Below, piece by piece: positions 12,459 to 24,524 of a DNA stretch of 64,000 nucleotides. Source of the DNA: Pezizomycotina sp. ARF18 (Eukaryota > Ascomycota). The notes under the pieces are model-generated. The model was not told the DNA's origin. It made no database searches and saw only the letters and a list, made by a program, of their open reading frames with translations. Each line of letters starts with the position of its first letter. The first letter of the stretch is position 1. The stretch is taken from assembly GCA_002224055.1 (NCBI GenBank), contig AZLU01000100.1, forward strand, positions 81,350 to 145,349, written 5' to 3'. The position numbers and the translations under genes were made by a program.

Positions 12459-13253
12459 AAAGAAAAGATAAGAAAAGAGGATGTAGAGAGAGACGCAATA
12501 TACCTGAGCTTAGGACTCGGAGTCTAACGAAAATATGGGTTCTAAAGGCAAAGACACTACAACGAGCCTTGCGCGTCGGAGATCGAGATCCCAGTTTTGC
12601 CGACAAAGATAGGATATAAGGGAAAATGGCAAACTGCTTTCCTTCTGGAGTCGCTATAGTGCTCCGCTTTGAGACCTTGAATTCTTTAAGCATGTTTGAG
12701 AGACTGGCAGTATAAAGTAGAACAGGCACAGATGTAGCCTCTGCAATCTTTTGACAGGACTGCCTAGTCGCTCCTACAAGGACCTGAAGGCCCCGTTAAT
12801 CAATGCTCGAAGACTGGGGGCGGCACGGAGCATCAACGGAGGTCATGCAGTTTTACACAAGGGTCCATCCTTGGTTGCAAGTAAATCTTTGAAAGTATCT
12901 TCAATGCTAGAACAGCGTCAGACTCACGATATACAATTGCTAACCAATTTTCCTGGAACTTCTGAGTCTGTCCGAGGCTAGTGGATCACAAGAATGTGCA
13001 AAACGGCGGACTTATGACGGATCTAGTAGGTAGCAATCAATAATTATGATGAAGGTCTCTAATAATAGACTCAAAAGAAGGGTTTGGTTGAATTGGAAAA
13101 TAGAAGGTGGAACGCAGTGAGATAAGTCGATGCTCATGGGCAGGCACCGCTGCTTACAACAAAATGCATGTCAATAAAAAAATAATTGGAACGAATATCC
13201 AGTAGTTATCATACAGAAATCACGTATCATCTGTTCTCCTAAGCAGGTAGATA

Positions 13254-15023
13254 CTAATCCTCAGTACGTATACATGCGTCGCGAGGAGCGTGAATTGAAC
13301 AGGTAGTTTCAAAGACATAGCGCTGGAATGAAAAATGAGAACGCATTTTCTTACGGTACCCTGGCACTACTTCACTCCTACTACTTTCTTTCGAAGACTC
13401 GTCGGTCGACTTGTAGTTCAGCGAGACGTCACTAGCCTGTACAGTCGCTAGTCCTCCAGCCCGCTCCTCCTCGACGAAAATATCACGCTCTTTCTCAACC
13501 ATAATCCGACCTCCACCGCCGCCTTCACGAGGTCCAAACCCCATTTCCTCGTCCCTCGACCTCCTATCGCTACTAACCGTCGTCGCCGTATTCTTAGACT
13601 TCAAATCATCCTCATCTTTACTGCCAAACAGGAGCGAGTCGCTCATCTTCTTCCACGCCGACGGTTTCGGTTTCAGTTGAATGTCGTTGGCCTTTGCTAT
13701 CGTGTTGTCGTCCGGTGTCGACTTGCCGAGTATGGACGGCGCATATCTGACGACGAATGACTTGATCGCGGGCACGCACGAGACGATGATCGCCAAGTTC
13801 ACCTCCGCGACGGACCATATAATCGCGTCCGTAGTGTCGTAGGTGTGATCTGCCGCGGACACAAACTCGGAGATCTTGAATAGGCGAAGAAACGACGCGA
13901 CGCAGACGCTAAAGCCCCGTTAATATTTCTCTTAAGAAAAGGCGGGCGTGGACGGACAACTCACAGCGAGCCAATGGCGAAGGTTCCAATGACGATAGAC
14001 TTCTCTCGAATCCTCAAGGGTAACTGCCACACGATGGTATCGGTAGCGTCCAGATTATCACGTCCGTGATGATCTGCAGTATACCGCTTAGGTCGTAGAC
14101 AACCACCCTCGGTAGGCACTTTGCCGTGAGCGGATGGTTCCAGAAGTCGAATGGCGTGCAGCCGAATGTGATGAAGAATATGCCTAGTATTATTCCGACT
14201 GTGACGATGGCGAGGGTTGCGAAGCAAGCGCGGCGAAATTACCATGAGGTGAAAGACACAGGTAGAAGAGCAGCAGAGATACCTTGACGGTGTTGACGGC
14301 AAAGTGGTACAGGTACCCGCCGATAACAATGAACAGTGAGCAGTTCTTGACGTTGTTGTATGAGATGTTGTAGATATGTTTGCCTTCATCGTCTATTCAA
14401 CGCAGATTGCGAGTTAGTAACTTTTGATAACTCTTGCGAGATTCCGATACGGAACTTGAAGTCGGAAGGAAAGGCTATTTGCTTCATACACATGTGCACC
14501 GCTATTGATATTAAACATAATGGTTAGTCAACTTTGGTTTTTCGGGATTAATCAAAGACATTAGTGCAACATACAGTATATCGTAGTAAACGCCAGTCCG
14601 ATTGACAGCAGCATCGCCAGCGCTGCCACCCAGTCGTACAACTGATCTCCTCGTTATCCCTGCTCTGGCGTATAATCTCACGCCCATGGCTGCAAGCGCA
14701 GCTAAAGTCAGGATCCACGTCGAAACCGAAAGCTTTGCTTGCGTGGTCTTGTTGTCGGCTAACACAGTCAGAAATCCGTCTAGGGCAGCTAAAGTCTCTG
14801 AAACGTTGAGCGTGGAACCGAATATTGGCTCCATGAGTACCGTCACGTTGACCGGCGGCAGGCCAGGGTACGCTGTGGAATTTGGAGAGACGATTGCGGG
14901 AATAACTTCGTTCATCGGTAGAGCCTGATACGGCGCCGGTAGGAAGTACTCGATGACGAGGCCGACGTTGATCAGCGCGTCGATCTGGGACGCCGTAGGC
15001 GGTGAGGGAGCTGTTCCGTTCAT
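13254..15023 (-). CDS. PTH11-type seven-helix receptor-like membrane protein
   Basis: The Met at 15023 begins an extracellular-type N-terminus with N-glycosylation sites. It leads to helices 'STWILTLAALAAMGVRLYAR' and 'LYDWVAALAMLLSIGLAFTT', then 'NCSLFIVIGGYLYHFAVNTVK', 'LLLFYLCL', 'ATLAIVTVGIILGIFFIT' with 'CTPFDFWNHP', and 'IITDVIIWTLPIP'. The LYDW helix, the Lys before LLLFYL and the F..C.P...FW motif are typical of the fungal PTH11-like/'rhodopsin' family, proposed plasma-membrane receptors. A 56-nt intron (13909-13964) precedes the last exon, which encodes one more helix and a long charged cytoplasmic tail with Gly and Glu clusters. At least two more introns lie between 14390 and 14580; one has the branch site TTACTAAC. 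The frame shifts near 14630, 14230 and 14030. Confidence 0.8.
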
Positions 15024-16049
15024 CTTGCAAGTTTCGATGTTTTACACACGCTCCAGGAACGAGAAAACAAGTGAATAGAGAAGGACCGCAGAGTACCCAG
15101 AAAAGCCCAAGAGAATTGATACGGATAATAGAGAGCCCGATGCACGGATTAGGCTGGGCATCGGGGTTATAAATTCTAGAGACAGAGCGGAATGGGAGGC
15201 TCAGGAACATAACCAGCACAGAGACGAAGCACAAAAGTCTAGACAAGACTGGAGCTACGAAGTCCATTGATACGCCTTCAAGAAGCCACCCTCGTATAGG
15301 GCGACATGATCACCGTCTGATTGGTCGTGCTGCATCTTATCTCCGCTCATTACGGGACATTTATGGAGAAAAATTACGGTGGCGTTTTTAGCGCAAGCGC
15401 CATTGAGTCAATATGCATAGAGTTCAAGAAGTTGGACCGTGACCCCCAACGCTTAACATGGTTTGTTATGGCCCTGTATAGCTTTTATCTTTGTACATGC
15501 TTGAGCAGAAAGCGCCACTCCATGCCCCACAATCGTGGTAAGAGAGGACGTTTAATTGCACTTTGTAAACTTTGCGCGAGGGAGGCATTCGAGGACACTA
15601 CGGGTGGCAAAAGCAAGCGAATACGAAGTGTTCGTGTCCTGCACCGTGACGTGCCGACTGATGTATGCACCGCTCGATATTGGGGTTCATCATTGCAAGT
15701 ATCGATGGATGAGTTGAGCCTGATTTTTTAGCTTCGCACAACCTCTCAAATGGACATGCGATTGCTATCGAGATGAGAATTTATGCATCAACAATGGAGT
15801 CCTGAGAATGTGGTACAGATGTATCTTCCCAAGATCGAGCCCACGAAAATTCCCACTTCTACATTTATGTTTATATACATTCACCATCTAAAAATGAACC
15901 TATCAACCCTAAAAACACCTATCGTCTTATGTATCGAAGTTTCAAAAAAATATACAACTTTTTCTTAATTTTACTAAACATTAAACCGCAGCTTCGACCT
16001 TCGATGGTTTCATGCACGATCTGCTGGATCTCCCCGTCCTACATCCCTT
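15024..16049. other. Intergenic, no gene seen
   Basis: One open stretch of 136 codons (15321-15731, +) has no motif, signal peptide or compositional support. I see nothing else. The first 250 bp are the upstream region of the PTH11-like gene. Confidence 0.4.
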
Positions 16050-16934
16050 TTAACAACTATACCACTTCACAATAACGTTCCATTTCCCATCATCAAACAG
16101 CTGTCCCTTCGTCAGGTCCGTGATCCTGCTGCCGCAGTGCTCCGCTACGTACGAAGCGTAGTTCGCGACGTCCTTGCAGCGTACCGTTATCGGTTGCGGG
16201 TTCTAAGTCATTCATCAGCAAAAGAATTTCCTTCTCTCAACTCTTCACAAATATACGAAGTAATTAAAAAGGGGTGGAGCGAAAGGGGAGATGAAAGGAC
16301 ATATGTCGTTGCAAAGCGTCACGCCGACATTCCACGAGCAGCTGAGCCTGCTGCAGCCTCCCCAACCCTTCGGCGCGCCGCAGAGTCCCATGCCCATCTT
16401 GTACAGCGTCTCGATCGGTTCGCCCGTGCGGGAGAGGCGGCACTGGTCACCTTCGGATTGCAATTCAACTGATATCCAAATACTCTCAGCAAAACTCTTA
16501 CTCATTTCTACTACTTGTAGAAAACAAGAAAATATAGGCGGAGAAAGAATTTTGGCTGATATGTTGAAGTTGTGCTTACGTTAATACCACTCTTCTGCAT
16601 CTTCGCCCTGAAATCCGCTTTATGCTCCTCTATAGCTTCGCTTTCGTCTCCGGAAACCGCTCGGGTCGAAGTCCGGGTTTAGTTTTAGGAGTTGGTCGTA
16701 ATGTAGATCGATTCTACGGTGCCGAAGAGGGTGTGGCGTTCGCCCCCCGGTTTGACGGGACTCGTCCACGATATGCCCGTAACGTCGAGGGCGTCGTCGT
16801 AGTGTGAGAGGGTGGACTGGTTTGCTCAAGTTAGCTGCTATGGTATAGTAGAAGAGGGAGAGATTGAAGGGTAAAGAGGGAAATACAGCGGACACAGCGG
16901 TTGCGACGCTGAGAAGTGGGAGGAGGAACTTCAT
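16050..16934 (-). CDS. Secreted cysteine-rich protein, 'SCSWN...CN...NVIV' type
   Basis: The start at 16934 gives a signal peptide (MKFLLPLLSVATAVSA) and 'VFPSLPFN'. The pro-region ends near 'DFRAKMQKSGIN', where a GTAAGC intron begins (about 16582). The next exon carries 'QCRLSRTGE', 'LYKMGMGLCGAP', 'GGCSRLSCSWNVGVTLCN'. A last exon after a TTAG acceptor carries 'RCKDVANYASYVAEHC' and ends 'FDDGKWNVIVKWYSC'. I recall this Cys/Trp layout from small secreted proteins of plant-associated ascomycetes, function unknown. One-base frame breaks lie near 16790 and 16640, and the second intron's 5' site is unclear. Confidence 0.65.
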
Positions 16935-17142
16935 GTTTGCTCGTAAGAAAGATGTGAAAGGCGCGATTTTGTGGTACAAGGAGATCGGGAGGGTTTCGAT
17001 GATCTGGCTGGTGATGGATTTTTCAGACGTAGATAACGAAGGGCTTTTATATTCTCCTAGATATTCTCATTTTAAGTTTTTTTCTTCTTTCCAAGAGAAA
17101 AGTGCCCTGTGCTAAAAGTCATGAAAAACGGGAAAACGTGAT

Positions 17143-17358
17143 CTAATCCTTAATAGTTGCCTCAAGAATAACCTTCTCCAAACGCCCCTGCACAGCGGTA
17201 AAGGGGGGACGGCTCCTACCGTTAATAATCGGCATAGCTATAGCGGAGCCCTCTGTTCCCTTGTAATCTCTGGTTCGCTGTATCGTGAACGCCTCCCAGG
17301 ACCCTGGTTGAGCTTGCAGTGTCAGGCAACGGTATGTAAGCGAGATGTCAGAGGCCAA
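17143..17358 (-). CDS. Possible C-terminal coding fragment, unknown
   Basis: An open 71-codon minus-strand stretch has balanced composition ('SAIAMPIINGRSRPPF', 'AVQGRLEKVILEATIKD'). No upstream exon, promoter or family signature could be established. It may be the 3' remnant of a decayed gene, or chance. The rest of 16935-18245 shows no gene. Confidence 0.2.
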   Translation of the reverse strand: MASDISLTYRCLTLQAQPGSWEAFTIQRTRDYKGTEGSAIAMPIINGRSRPPFTAVQGRLEKVILEATIKD

Positions 17359-18245
17359 GCAATAGTATTGATTTTAAGAGTTTCACGATATAAGCCGGCA
17401 GGGGAGAAAGCATCTTCCATGCGCTCTTCCTACCAACGGCCGATAATCGGATTCGGTACGGGTCGATCAGTTTTCCGAACACGTGCTAGAGAATTTGTAA
17501 TTAGTTCCTTGCGAATGGGGAAGTTGATAAGTTCAACGGCGAAGAAGCAGGCATATTTTTCTCCTACCAATACAGCGGAACTCCTTAAGCCTTGGAACTT
17601 CGGAATCGGGCACGATTCCTAAATTATTGCAAGCTTGAATCACTGGTTAGATACTGATAGGCGACTCGGGACCTGGCGAAAGAATAAGGTAAGGGTCAAA
17701 AGTTTGGGGAGGTATTGCAGTCTCTCGTCTCGGCACGATGAACAATAAGCCCATTGCCGCGGACCGGTTTGATCTATCACAGGGGCATGTCAAATAGTGT
17801 GTATTTGGCGCGCCGGTTCAGGGTAAACTGGTATACAGTGGGACATGAACTGGTAATAAAATTAAATATCTTGTTTACGTCTCCCCTTGTACTTCAGAGC
17901 AGATGGCCATGATAATACTCTAGATAGAACGAGTACCCGGCAAATAGTATATAAAAGCGCAACGATAGTACTAATATACAGAAATTCCTCATTGGTATGG
18001 TATCAAAAACTAAAAACGCCATTGAAATGCCCTAATAAAACACCGAAAAACTGCCATAAAGCCAATATAAAACACCTGACAAGAAGAGGATAAGAAGGGA
18101 GAAAGATGCAAATGCTGGTAAATCAGAATAAGGCAAGTTTTATACAATATTAGTTGGTGATGTTTGTTCGTTTACCGCCCACGCCCACGTCCCGCCTTCG
18201 GTTTTTTATTTGCCACGATTGTTGTGTTTGCGATATGATTCGCGT

Positions 18246-19945
18246 CTAGTCCTTCCAGCGCTCTCCGCTTAGCGGTCTGGGAGCGTGTACGTGCGCGATT
18301 TTGGCTTGTCGGCGGGATAGTAACTTTTGATTACGTTTCTGCTTGCTGACTTTGGACTTATCTAGAACGGGAGACGTCCTCGCGTGTTTCCGTAGCGACG
18401 TACGTTGAGATGGTATCGTATCGCGAGGCGGAGACCTTTTGTTATTCGGTTGTAATTGTGAGGAGGAGGGTGGTGGTGGTCTAGCGGGAGTTTCGCGTGA
18501 CGAAGTAGCGGTAGGTTGCTGGGTTTTGAGGCGTTTGGGAGGGACGACGGTTGGTCAATGGATTCGTCGGCGGCGCGCTTCTTCGATGTCGGCGGGGACG
18601 GTGTTGCTTGGGGAGTTAAGGGTGCATTATCGTCGGTTGCGCAAGTACGGCGGTCGTAGTAGGGGTGTGTTGTGCTAACGATGCAGATGGCGACGAAAGT
18701 CCCAGATCCCTCGCCGATTCCACGACCAGTCCACCGAGGTGGTGCATCAAAACGCACAAGTTTCTTAGAATTATCCCATCTTCGCCTTCTCGTGTTGTCG
18801 CAGGGAAGAATTCTATGATACGGGCTTGTATGTCTATTTCGTCGGGTGTAGTCGTAGTAGGTGAGGATGTCGGTTTCGAATCTTTCATATTTTCGAGATA
18901 TGAGGCGGAAAAACGGCCGGTTAAGGTTATGATGTCGAGGGCGGAGCGGGAGTTGTCGGTGTGGTTGCTGCGGGAGAGGATTACATGGGACTACAGTCCA
19001 TTAGTTTAGCGATTGACAAAGAAATGGAGGAATGGATTGGAGTGCTTAGGGGGATACGTACGGTATAAAAGTCCTGCCGGGTACCCTCGACAACTGCTCC
19101 TGCGCTGATCCTATTAATATCGCGAAGAGGACGGGGTCCAGGCTGTCAACGTTTACGGTGGATAGTAACCGCTTGTCACGGGCGGCTTCTTCACGTAGAG
19201 CGGACTTGGCGAGTCGTCTAACGTTCGAGAGTCCTTTCGTTTGATAATGTTCCTGGGGTCGATGGTAGCGTCTCTGCCGTCGCCGATTGCGTCTGCGTCG
19301 ATGAAAGCGAGGATGGGAGCCCTAGTGTTAGTGGATCGTGTTACGAGTTCGAGGCCGCCAGTGAAGCGGACTTCTGCTCTCCATTCCATGCAATGAATAT
19401 ACACGCTGTACGACGAGAATGGGAATTAGTAAAACGTTCTTAAGCATGAAAAGATAGTCCTACGAAAGTTTTTTGGAGTGCCATTACTTCTTCAATTCAT
19501 TCCCATCGCTCCCTTTATGGTCCAGATACCAATCCTTATTCGTGATCGCACCCTCGGGAAAAAATACTCGTCCTTTTCCATCCGTCATGAGTTGCTGCAG
19601 GACGGCGAATATCTCGCCGGCTGTCGCTTCCAGGTAAAATTGCTTCGATCGGACGAAGCGCCTGATACCGTTCGCGAGGGGAAAGTTGAGGAGGATGCCC
19701 TTGACCCAAACGTCGAGCCGGTCGGTACCCACCGGTGTCCTCAGACGGAGCATCGCGAGACGCTGCCGGGTCGGGCTCGTACGATTGGGTTGGGGAAAGA
19801 CGTATTGATGAAACGGAAAGCGCTTTTTCGATGCCAGCGCCCGAGTATGGGACGGATCCCAGAGATAAGGGACGACGACGCGGGGCCGCCTGGTGGTTCC
19901 GAAGACGAAGGCCCTGAGGAGGGCCTTGATGTCTAGGGAGACCAT
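18246..19945 (-). CDS. Uncharacterised multi-exon protein with disordered basic tail
   Basis: Exon 1 (from 19945) is open for about 150 codons: 'LLRAFVFGTT', 'VVVPYLWDPSHTRALA', 'LRLRTPVGTDRLDVWVKGIL'. An intron with branch TACTAATT ends at a GTACAG acceptor. The next exon gives 'LREEAARDKRLLSTVNVDSL' and 'PVLFAILIGSAQEQLSRVPG', and a GTACGT donor follows. A further exon carries 'RSALDIITLTGRFSASYLEN' and 'RNLCVLMHHLGGLVVESARD'. The last part is Pro/Ser/Thr- and then Lys/Arg-rich, ending 'RRQAKIAHVHAPRPLSGERW' before the TAG at 18246. I do not recognise the family. The ordered exons and basic tail suggest an intracellular, possibly nuclear protein. Single-base frame breaks occur, for example near 19220 and 18560. 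Confidence 0.5.
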
Positions 19946-19992
19946 TTAGTCAAAGAGGTATTTATCGCTATGGTAGAAATATAAGGGTGTTC

Positions 19993-20338
19993 CTTCGGTA
20001 ACGGAATCATGCGTGAAGTTGAAGCATGAAGTTCGGCGTGAAGTTGGCGTGAAGTTGGCGTGAAGCTGTTTGGTGGTGTGGTGGAGGGTGGGGGGAAAGG
20101 GAACTTCACGTCCAGCTTCACGGGGTGGTTTTGTATGTGAAGTTTTGGTGGCACGGGGGATTTTTTGAATTTCTTGATTGGGGGTTTGTTTTGATTTCGA
20201 AACTCGTGGCAACGGAATCACGTGATTCTTTTTGCCGGATTAGTCATTGTGCGCGTTTTGAGCCTCAGCTTTTATACTTCAACTACTTCACGCTTCAACT
20301 TCACGACACCCGCTTCTGGTAATCAAATGGTACCGAAG
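19993..20338. mobile_element. MITE-like element with imperfect terminal inverted repeats and GTGAAGTT repeats
   Basis: The left arm (19993-20025: CTTCGGTAAC... CGTGAAGTTGAAGC) is matched in reverse complement by 20292-20338, sharing CTTCGGTA.C and CGTGAAGTTGAAGC. Inside, about 20027-20066 is a tandem array of an 11-bp TGAAGTTGGCG unit. Further copies of the TGAAG(C/T) motif occur in both orientations up to about 20370. There is no coding capacity. Length of about 350 bp, terminal inversion and AT/GC structure fit a non-autonomous DNA element. I could not define a target-site duplication. Confidence 0.5.
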
Positions 20339-20590
20339 CAACTTCATGGACTTCACGCTGGGTGAAGCTAGACGCCGGACGACTCTATCATTCCGAAGGG
20401 TATATATGTCTTTACGATTACCTCGAAATAAATGAACTACATAGAAAAAAGAATCGATATATCGATATTATATCGAACAGACTCTATAGAAATTTTGAAA
20501 TTTACGATCCTTGACTAATTACTAGCAAAATGTCACAAAGCTAAGTACACTTATCGCAAACCAGGAAGAGACGTTTAGAGACCAGGTGCA

Positions 20591-22455
20591 GTGACCTATA
20601 TTGAAGTATCGTGCCTAAGGGCGTATCGGACCCGCGATAATGAGGTCAGCGGACTTCTGCGACCGAGTGTAGACCTTCATAGCCCAACCCACCTCGAAAG
20701 CGCATCCGGCAGCCACTGGGATAGAAAGCAGCTCGAGGCTTTCAAAGTTTCATTCGAAACGGCTCCAGCGAAGGGCGGTGGCTGCCTTCCGTCTCTACAA
20801 GCGGTATCGAGTATTATAAACCGCTTCTTACAACGGCTCGTAATAGGCGGCGTCAGAGCCTCGCAGACAGTTCAGCTCTCGAGGCTTACGAATCGCTAAG
20901 GAACTTCATACAATATGGTGCAGATGTCTCTTCATACGTTCACCCGATGGATTTACTGCGGTCTGCCGAGATCGGAGGGCAGTTTTACCACGACCTGGCG
21001 GTGGCATCCCTTCGAAATTTTCAGGTCGCGGATGAAATAGAGGATGAGGAAGATCTGGATGGCAATCTTGACGGTATGGATTCGAATGATACTACGGTTC
21101 CCAGGCTTAGATCACGGACCAGAGCAGTGACTTCGCAGGCGGAATTCCATATTATCCGCCCCGACGTCGTCGCTTCCCCTACCGGGTCCAAGGTCGTGAT
21201 GCTCGAGCTCACGACCCCAGAATCCAAAACGTCCATGCCGATGGCGGACCCGAGCACTGGCACCACTGGCAGAGCATCTTACAAGCCGTCGAGCGAAGTT
21301 TCAATAGAAATAGACGACTTACTACCTTCTCCCCTCGTAAAACCCGAAACAGTTACGCAGGCTGTAGCAAAAGCTTCATCGAAACGGTCTTGTCTTTAAG
21401 ACCAGACTCTTCAGTTGGGGATAGCTTCGACGACGTCAGGCTATCTTTCCTTATTGGACAAAATACTTTTAGGCTGGATCTACCGGCTTTTCGATGTACC
21501 ATTATTAACGATGGCGGGATAGTGTATACCAATGCGAGGACGGGAAAGGTCCCTAGCAACAGGGTATTTTTATCTCTCGAAGCGAAGGCGAAACAGCAGC
21601 AGCGTTCCGCGCCGGGATTCAGCAGGGCGGGTCAAACGACTACCGCGCTGAAGGGGATATTGAGATACTGGCGCAGCAGTGCGCTGAGCTTGTCGGGCAG
21701 GCGGACTCGGATCCAAGGTTAAAAAACGGAACGGGTGATAAAACCTATACGTATGCCTCTAATTTTCGCTTTTTTTTTTCTCTTTTTGCCTCGGAGATGC
21801 CTTTTGGCGAATTCTCTCTACTTAAATTGAAGGGACGCTAATATTTCTTTTTTTTTTTTTTTTTTTTTTTTTGGTCTTGGGGAAAATCCGTAGATATTAC
21901 CTCGTATCCCTAACTGGCTGCGCCATATCCTTCCTCTCCGCCACGTTCACGCCAGCTTACGTCGACTACCTCTACTCCGCCTGCGAAAACTCCCCCTGCA
22001 AGCCCGATCAGGACGGCACCGCAAGCGATACCAACGACCGGAGCAGTAGCGTAGACGCCATGGGATCTGAAGGCTCAAGTTCGAACGTGCGAGCCCAAAC
22101 AGCCCGTAAAGCTTTCTCCTTCGACCAAACCGTCCAACCCCTCGACTTCCACCGCCCCGCAACAACGACGGCTGCTTCGCCGGCAGACTTACCCTCGTCA
22201 GCCACGCCTTCGCTAGCATCTTCCCCGTCCGACCGTACGGCTTCAAGCGTGACCGCAGCGATTTGACGGACGAGGGGCTGAGGAATACGCGGGAGCTGGA
22301 TACCAGCGAGGGCGACGTCGCGGTCGGAGGTGTAAGGCTCAAGGTGGTAGGTCGAGGGAGTTTTTGCTGACGGAAGTTGCGGGAGGGTCGGGGCTGTTGC
22401 GCACTTGCTGGCGCTGTTTGATGTCTTTGAGGAGGAGACGGGGCGGAGGTTTTAG
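20591..22455 (+). CDS. Uncharacterised protein with possible PD-(D/E)xK nuclease-like core (frame broken)
   Basis: Coding signal runs through several frames: 'SHWDRKQLEAFKVSFE', 'AYESLRNFIQYGADVSSYVH', 'HPMDLLRSAEIGGQFYHDL', an acidic linker near 21040-21075 and 'DVRLSFLIGQNTFRLDLPAF'. Then come 'SNRVFLSLEAKAKQQQ' and, after an intron-like region with long T runs (21721-21872), 'SLTGCAISFLSATFTPAYVD' and 'RDRSDLTDEGLRNTREL', ending at TAG 22453-22455. The hydrophobic-strand-then-E-A-K motif with an upstream Asp, followed by 'Y..L' helices, recalls the PD-(D/E)xK fold. This is weak and unverified. The start is uncertain, since the first Met at 20591 may not be used. Breaks are at about 20800, 21390, 21650 and 22350. 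Confidence 0.4.
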
Positions 22456-22640
22456 TGAAAGCTAGGACTTTTTCGCGGCGGAATTGGAAAAGTACCCGCG
22501 AGGGGAATGGCGCCACCGTTCGTGCGTGTACGTGTATTACTCGCATGGAAAGCCGGGAATAAAAAGGGACGAAAAGTTTTCGGTCTCCTCCGGATGGTGA
22601 CAGCGCGCACGTAGCGAGGGCACGGTTGTTATAAAACTGA

Positions 22641-22848
22641 TCAAATCCTCAACGTATCGAACCCCACCGGATGCGAGGTACCATCCGCGATCAGCTTCAG
22701 ATTGCCGACGTACGACTGGGGTATGGGGTCTACTAGCGTTGCATGACCCCGAGTGCTATCAAGCCACTCTATGATCGATTTCTGCGACAGGAACTCGGTC
22801 CTGGAATCTGTGGGGGCTACGAAGCACTCCAGGAGCGTGAAGAGCGAA
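22641..22848 (-). pseudogene. Orphan 3' coding fragment
   Basis: The minus strand is open for about 69 codons to TGA at 22641-22643, with protein-like sequence ('LSQKSIIEWLDSTRGHA', 'VDPIPQSYVGNLKLIADG'). Its upstream end runs into an AT-rich repeat-like region at about 22870, with no further exon found. This looks like a gene truncated by repeat insertion. Family not recognised. Confidence 0.4.
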
Positions 22849-22869
22849 GAATGGTTTTACCCGGTGCTG

Positions 22870-23265
22870 GCGCAGATGTATGGTATGATATCTAATAATG
22901 TAGGATAGGATCGAACTTGTAGATTTGACTGCTAAACTAACTAGACTAACTAAGGAAATATACGATATTATATATAATAAACTAACGATACTATAATCTT
23001 GATATAATATATATAATCTACCTTAACGGCTCGTAGAGCCTTATCGTCGTAATCTCCTTAATATCTATAGGTAAGGTCTTGATATCTCTAGCTGAAGTCC
23101 CTTATTCCTTAGCTATATAAGCATTACCTCGATGCTTATAGATTTGTCATGCCTCTTTGGCATGCCCAATAGCTAGTACCCGGTCCCTATTCGTAAACGT
23201 CGCAGCCTTGTAAAATCATTTGTGCGTCCGGAGGTGCTGAAAGTAAGCGATTTTTTTTTTTTTTC
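22870..23265. repeat. AT-rich repeat relic (LTR- or MITE-like, possibly RIP-affected)
   Basis: The sequence is dense in TATA/TTAT words and CTAACTAG-type repeats, with a short CATGCC...GGCATG hairpin (about 23139-23155) and a terminal T14 run. Base composition differs sharply from the adjoining coding fragment it interrupts. No open frame. It is probably a decayed solo LTR or other repeat. The remainder to 24300 shows no gene. Confidence 0.35.
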
Positions 23266-24351
23266 AAAATAGAAATACGCACCTAGCGATGGGCTCCGGG
23301 AATATGATTGTTTCGTAATGTTCAGATATGGCGCACTTGCACGGCGTCCGGAGATTTGGCGTCTATCAAGCCATCCGGCAAGCCTTGATTAGAGATATAC
23401 AATAATGATATAGATGTAGCCTGATACGGATTGTTGTATTGAACGGTGTTTGTGTATCGCGCTCGGAGCGAACCGAGATTTCATGCAATACTCATGATCT
23501 CGGAGGGTTTAGCTGCCCATTGTCGCGATGTTTCACATCGGAAAATAGCTTAGATCACGTCCTCACATGACGATATCTCATTTATCATTCATAGAATTAT
23601 TACGTATCATTGGTGAAAACCTCATCGTAAGACATATTGGTACCGAAGAGATTTTCCGATAGGGCTGTCATGCCGTTTCCTACCAAAACGTGGTGTGTTC
23701 TGATCATTTTGGATTAGAACATGGGCGGTGAACAAGATCGGGAATACGCAAAGATGAGATCCAATTTCTGGCGGATTCCGATATCGAAATTCCCTTTATA
23801 GTTTAGCCGTATGGTCAGATCCGTCTGTAAAGGGTTTTTCTAGCCAATCTGAGCCGTATTGAAAATGTCTGGCACTTGCGGTGTTCGGCGGTGCGGACTT
23901 TCAACCACACCATTTGCAGAGATTTTCTCCTAATAAAAATATTTATCACACCACACATTTTCCGCTCATACCACCCACTGAACTGAATGTATTTTTTAAT
24001 TGAATCACTCCACCAGACGCAATAAACGACCATGCTCCCTTTAGAACAGTCCTTAGAGACTTTCGCTGCCATTCGCGCTTACGTCTTATGATTTATTTTC
24101 TTGGGTTTCGGCCGCCGCCGTGCATAAAATGTAGAGCCATGTTTTTTGGCGGGGAAATGATGTGTTTCTCGAAATGAAATGATCAGATGTACCAGGAGAT
24201 CTCGAACCATTGCTTGGATTTTTTTCCGTATGGCCATAGCTTCCAAAGCTCTCAGAAGCTTCTGAACCATGGACAGCACAGAGACAGTGAATCACGACAC
24301 TTTCACAGCCCACAAGTCACTCTATCCATCCGAACCCCTCGTCCAACCGTG

Positions 24352-24357
24352 TATAAA
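24352..24357 (+). promoter_or_regulatory. TATA box of the 94-aa gene
   Basis: TATAAA lies 173 bp upstream of the ATG at 24525. It is followed by a CT-rich stretch, (ATC)n and a CA/AAC-rich leader ending CACAAAA-ATG, the classic layout of a strongly expressed filamentous-fungal promoter and 5' leader. Confidence 0.7.
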
Positions 24358-24524
24358 GATGTCCCATCCACCTCCTGTTTCTCTTTCCTTCCTCCGTCAT
24401 CATCATCATCATCAAGCATCAACAAACAATCATCGAACAATCATAAGTTTCAAGCCACATAAAGCTTACCTACCCTCCCTACAAACCAACAAACCTTGAA
24501 AAACCTCCTTCCAATCTCACAAAA

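Larger units (their letters stand above)
8845..13253. other. Gene-poor interval with poly-A/T tracts
   Basis: This 4.4-kb stretch holds no intact gene I can support. It contains a minus-strand coding relic at 10400-10579, a perfect palindrome at 11089-11110, a T34 tract at 11312-11345 and the T13/A29 pair at 12370-12456, all listed separately. The many short ORFs lack motifs and splice structure. Confidence 0.5.

Noticed and set aside
15321-15731. 136-codon plus-strand ORF
   Set aside because: No motif, signal peptide, splice structure or good start context. Likely chance in gene-free DNA.
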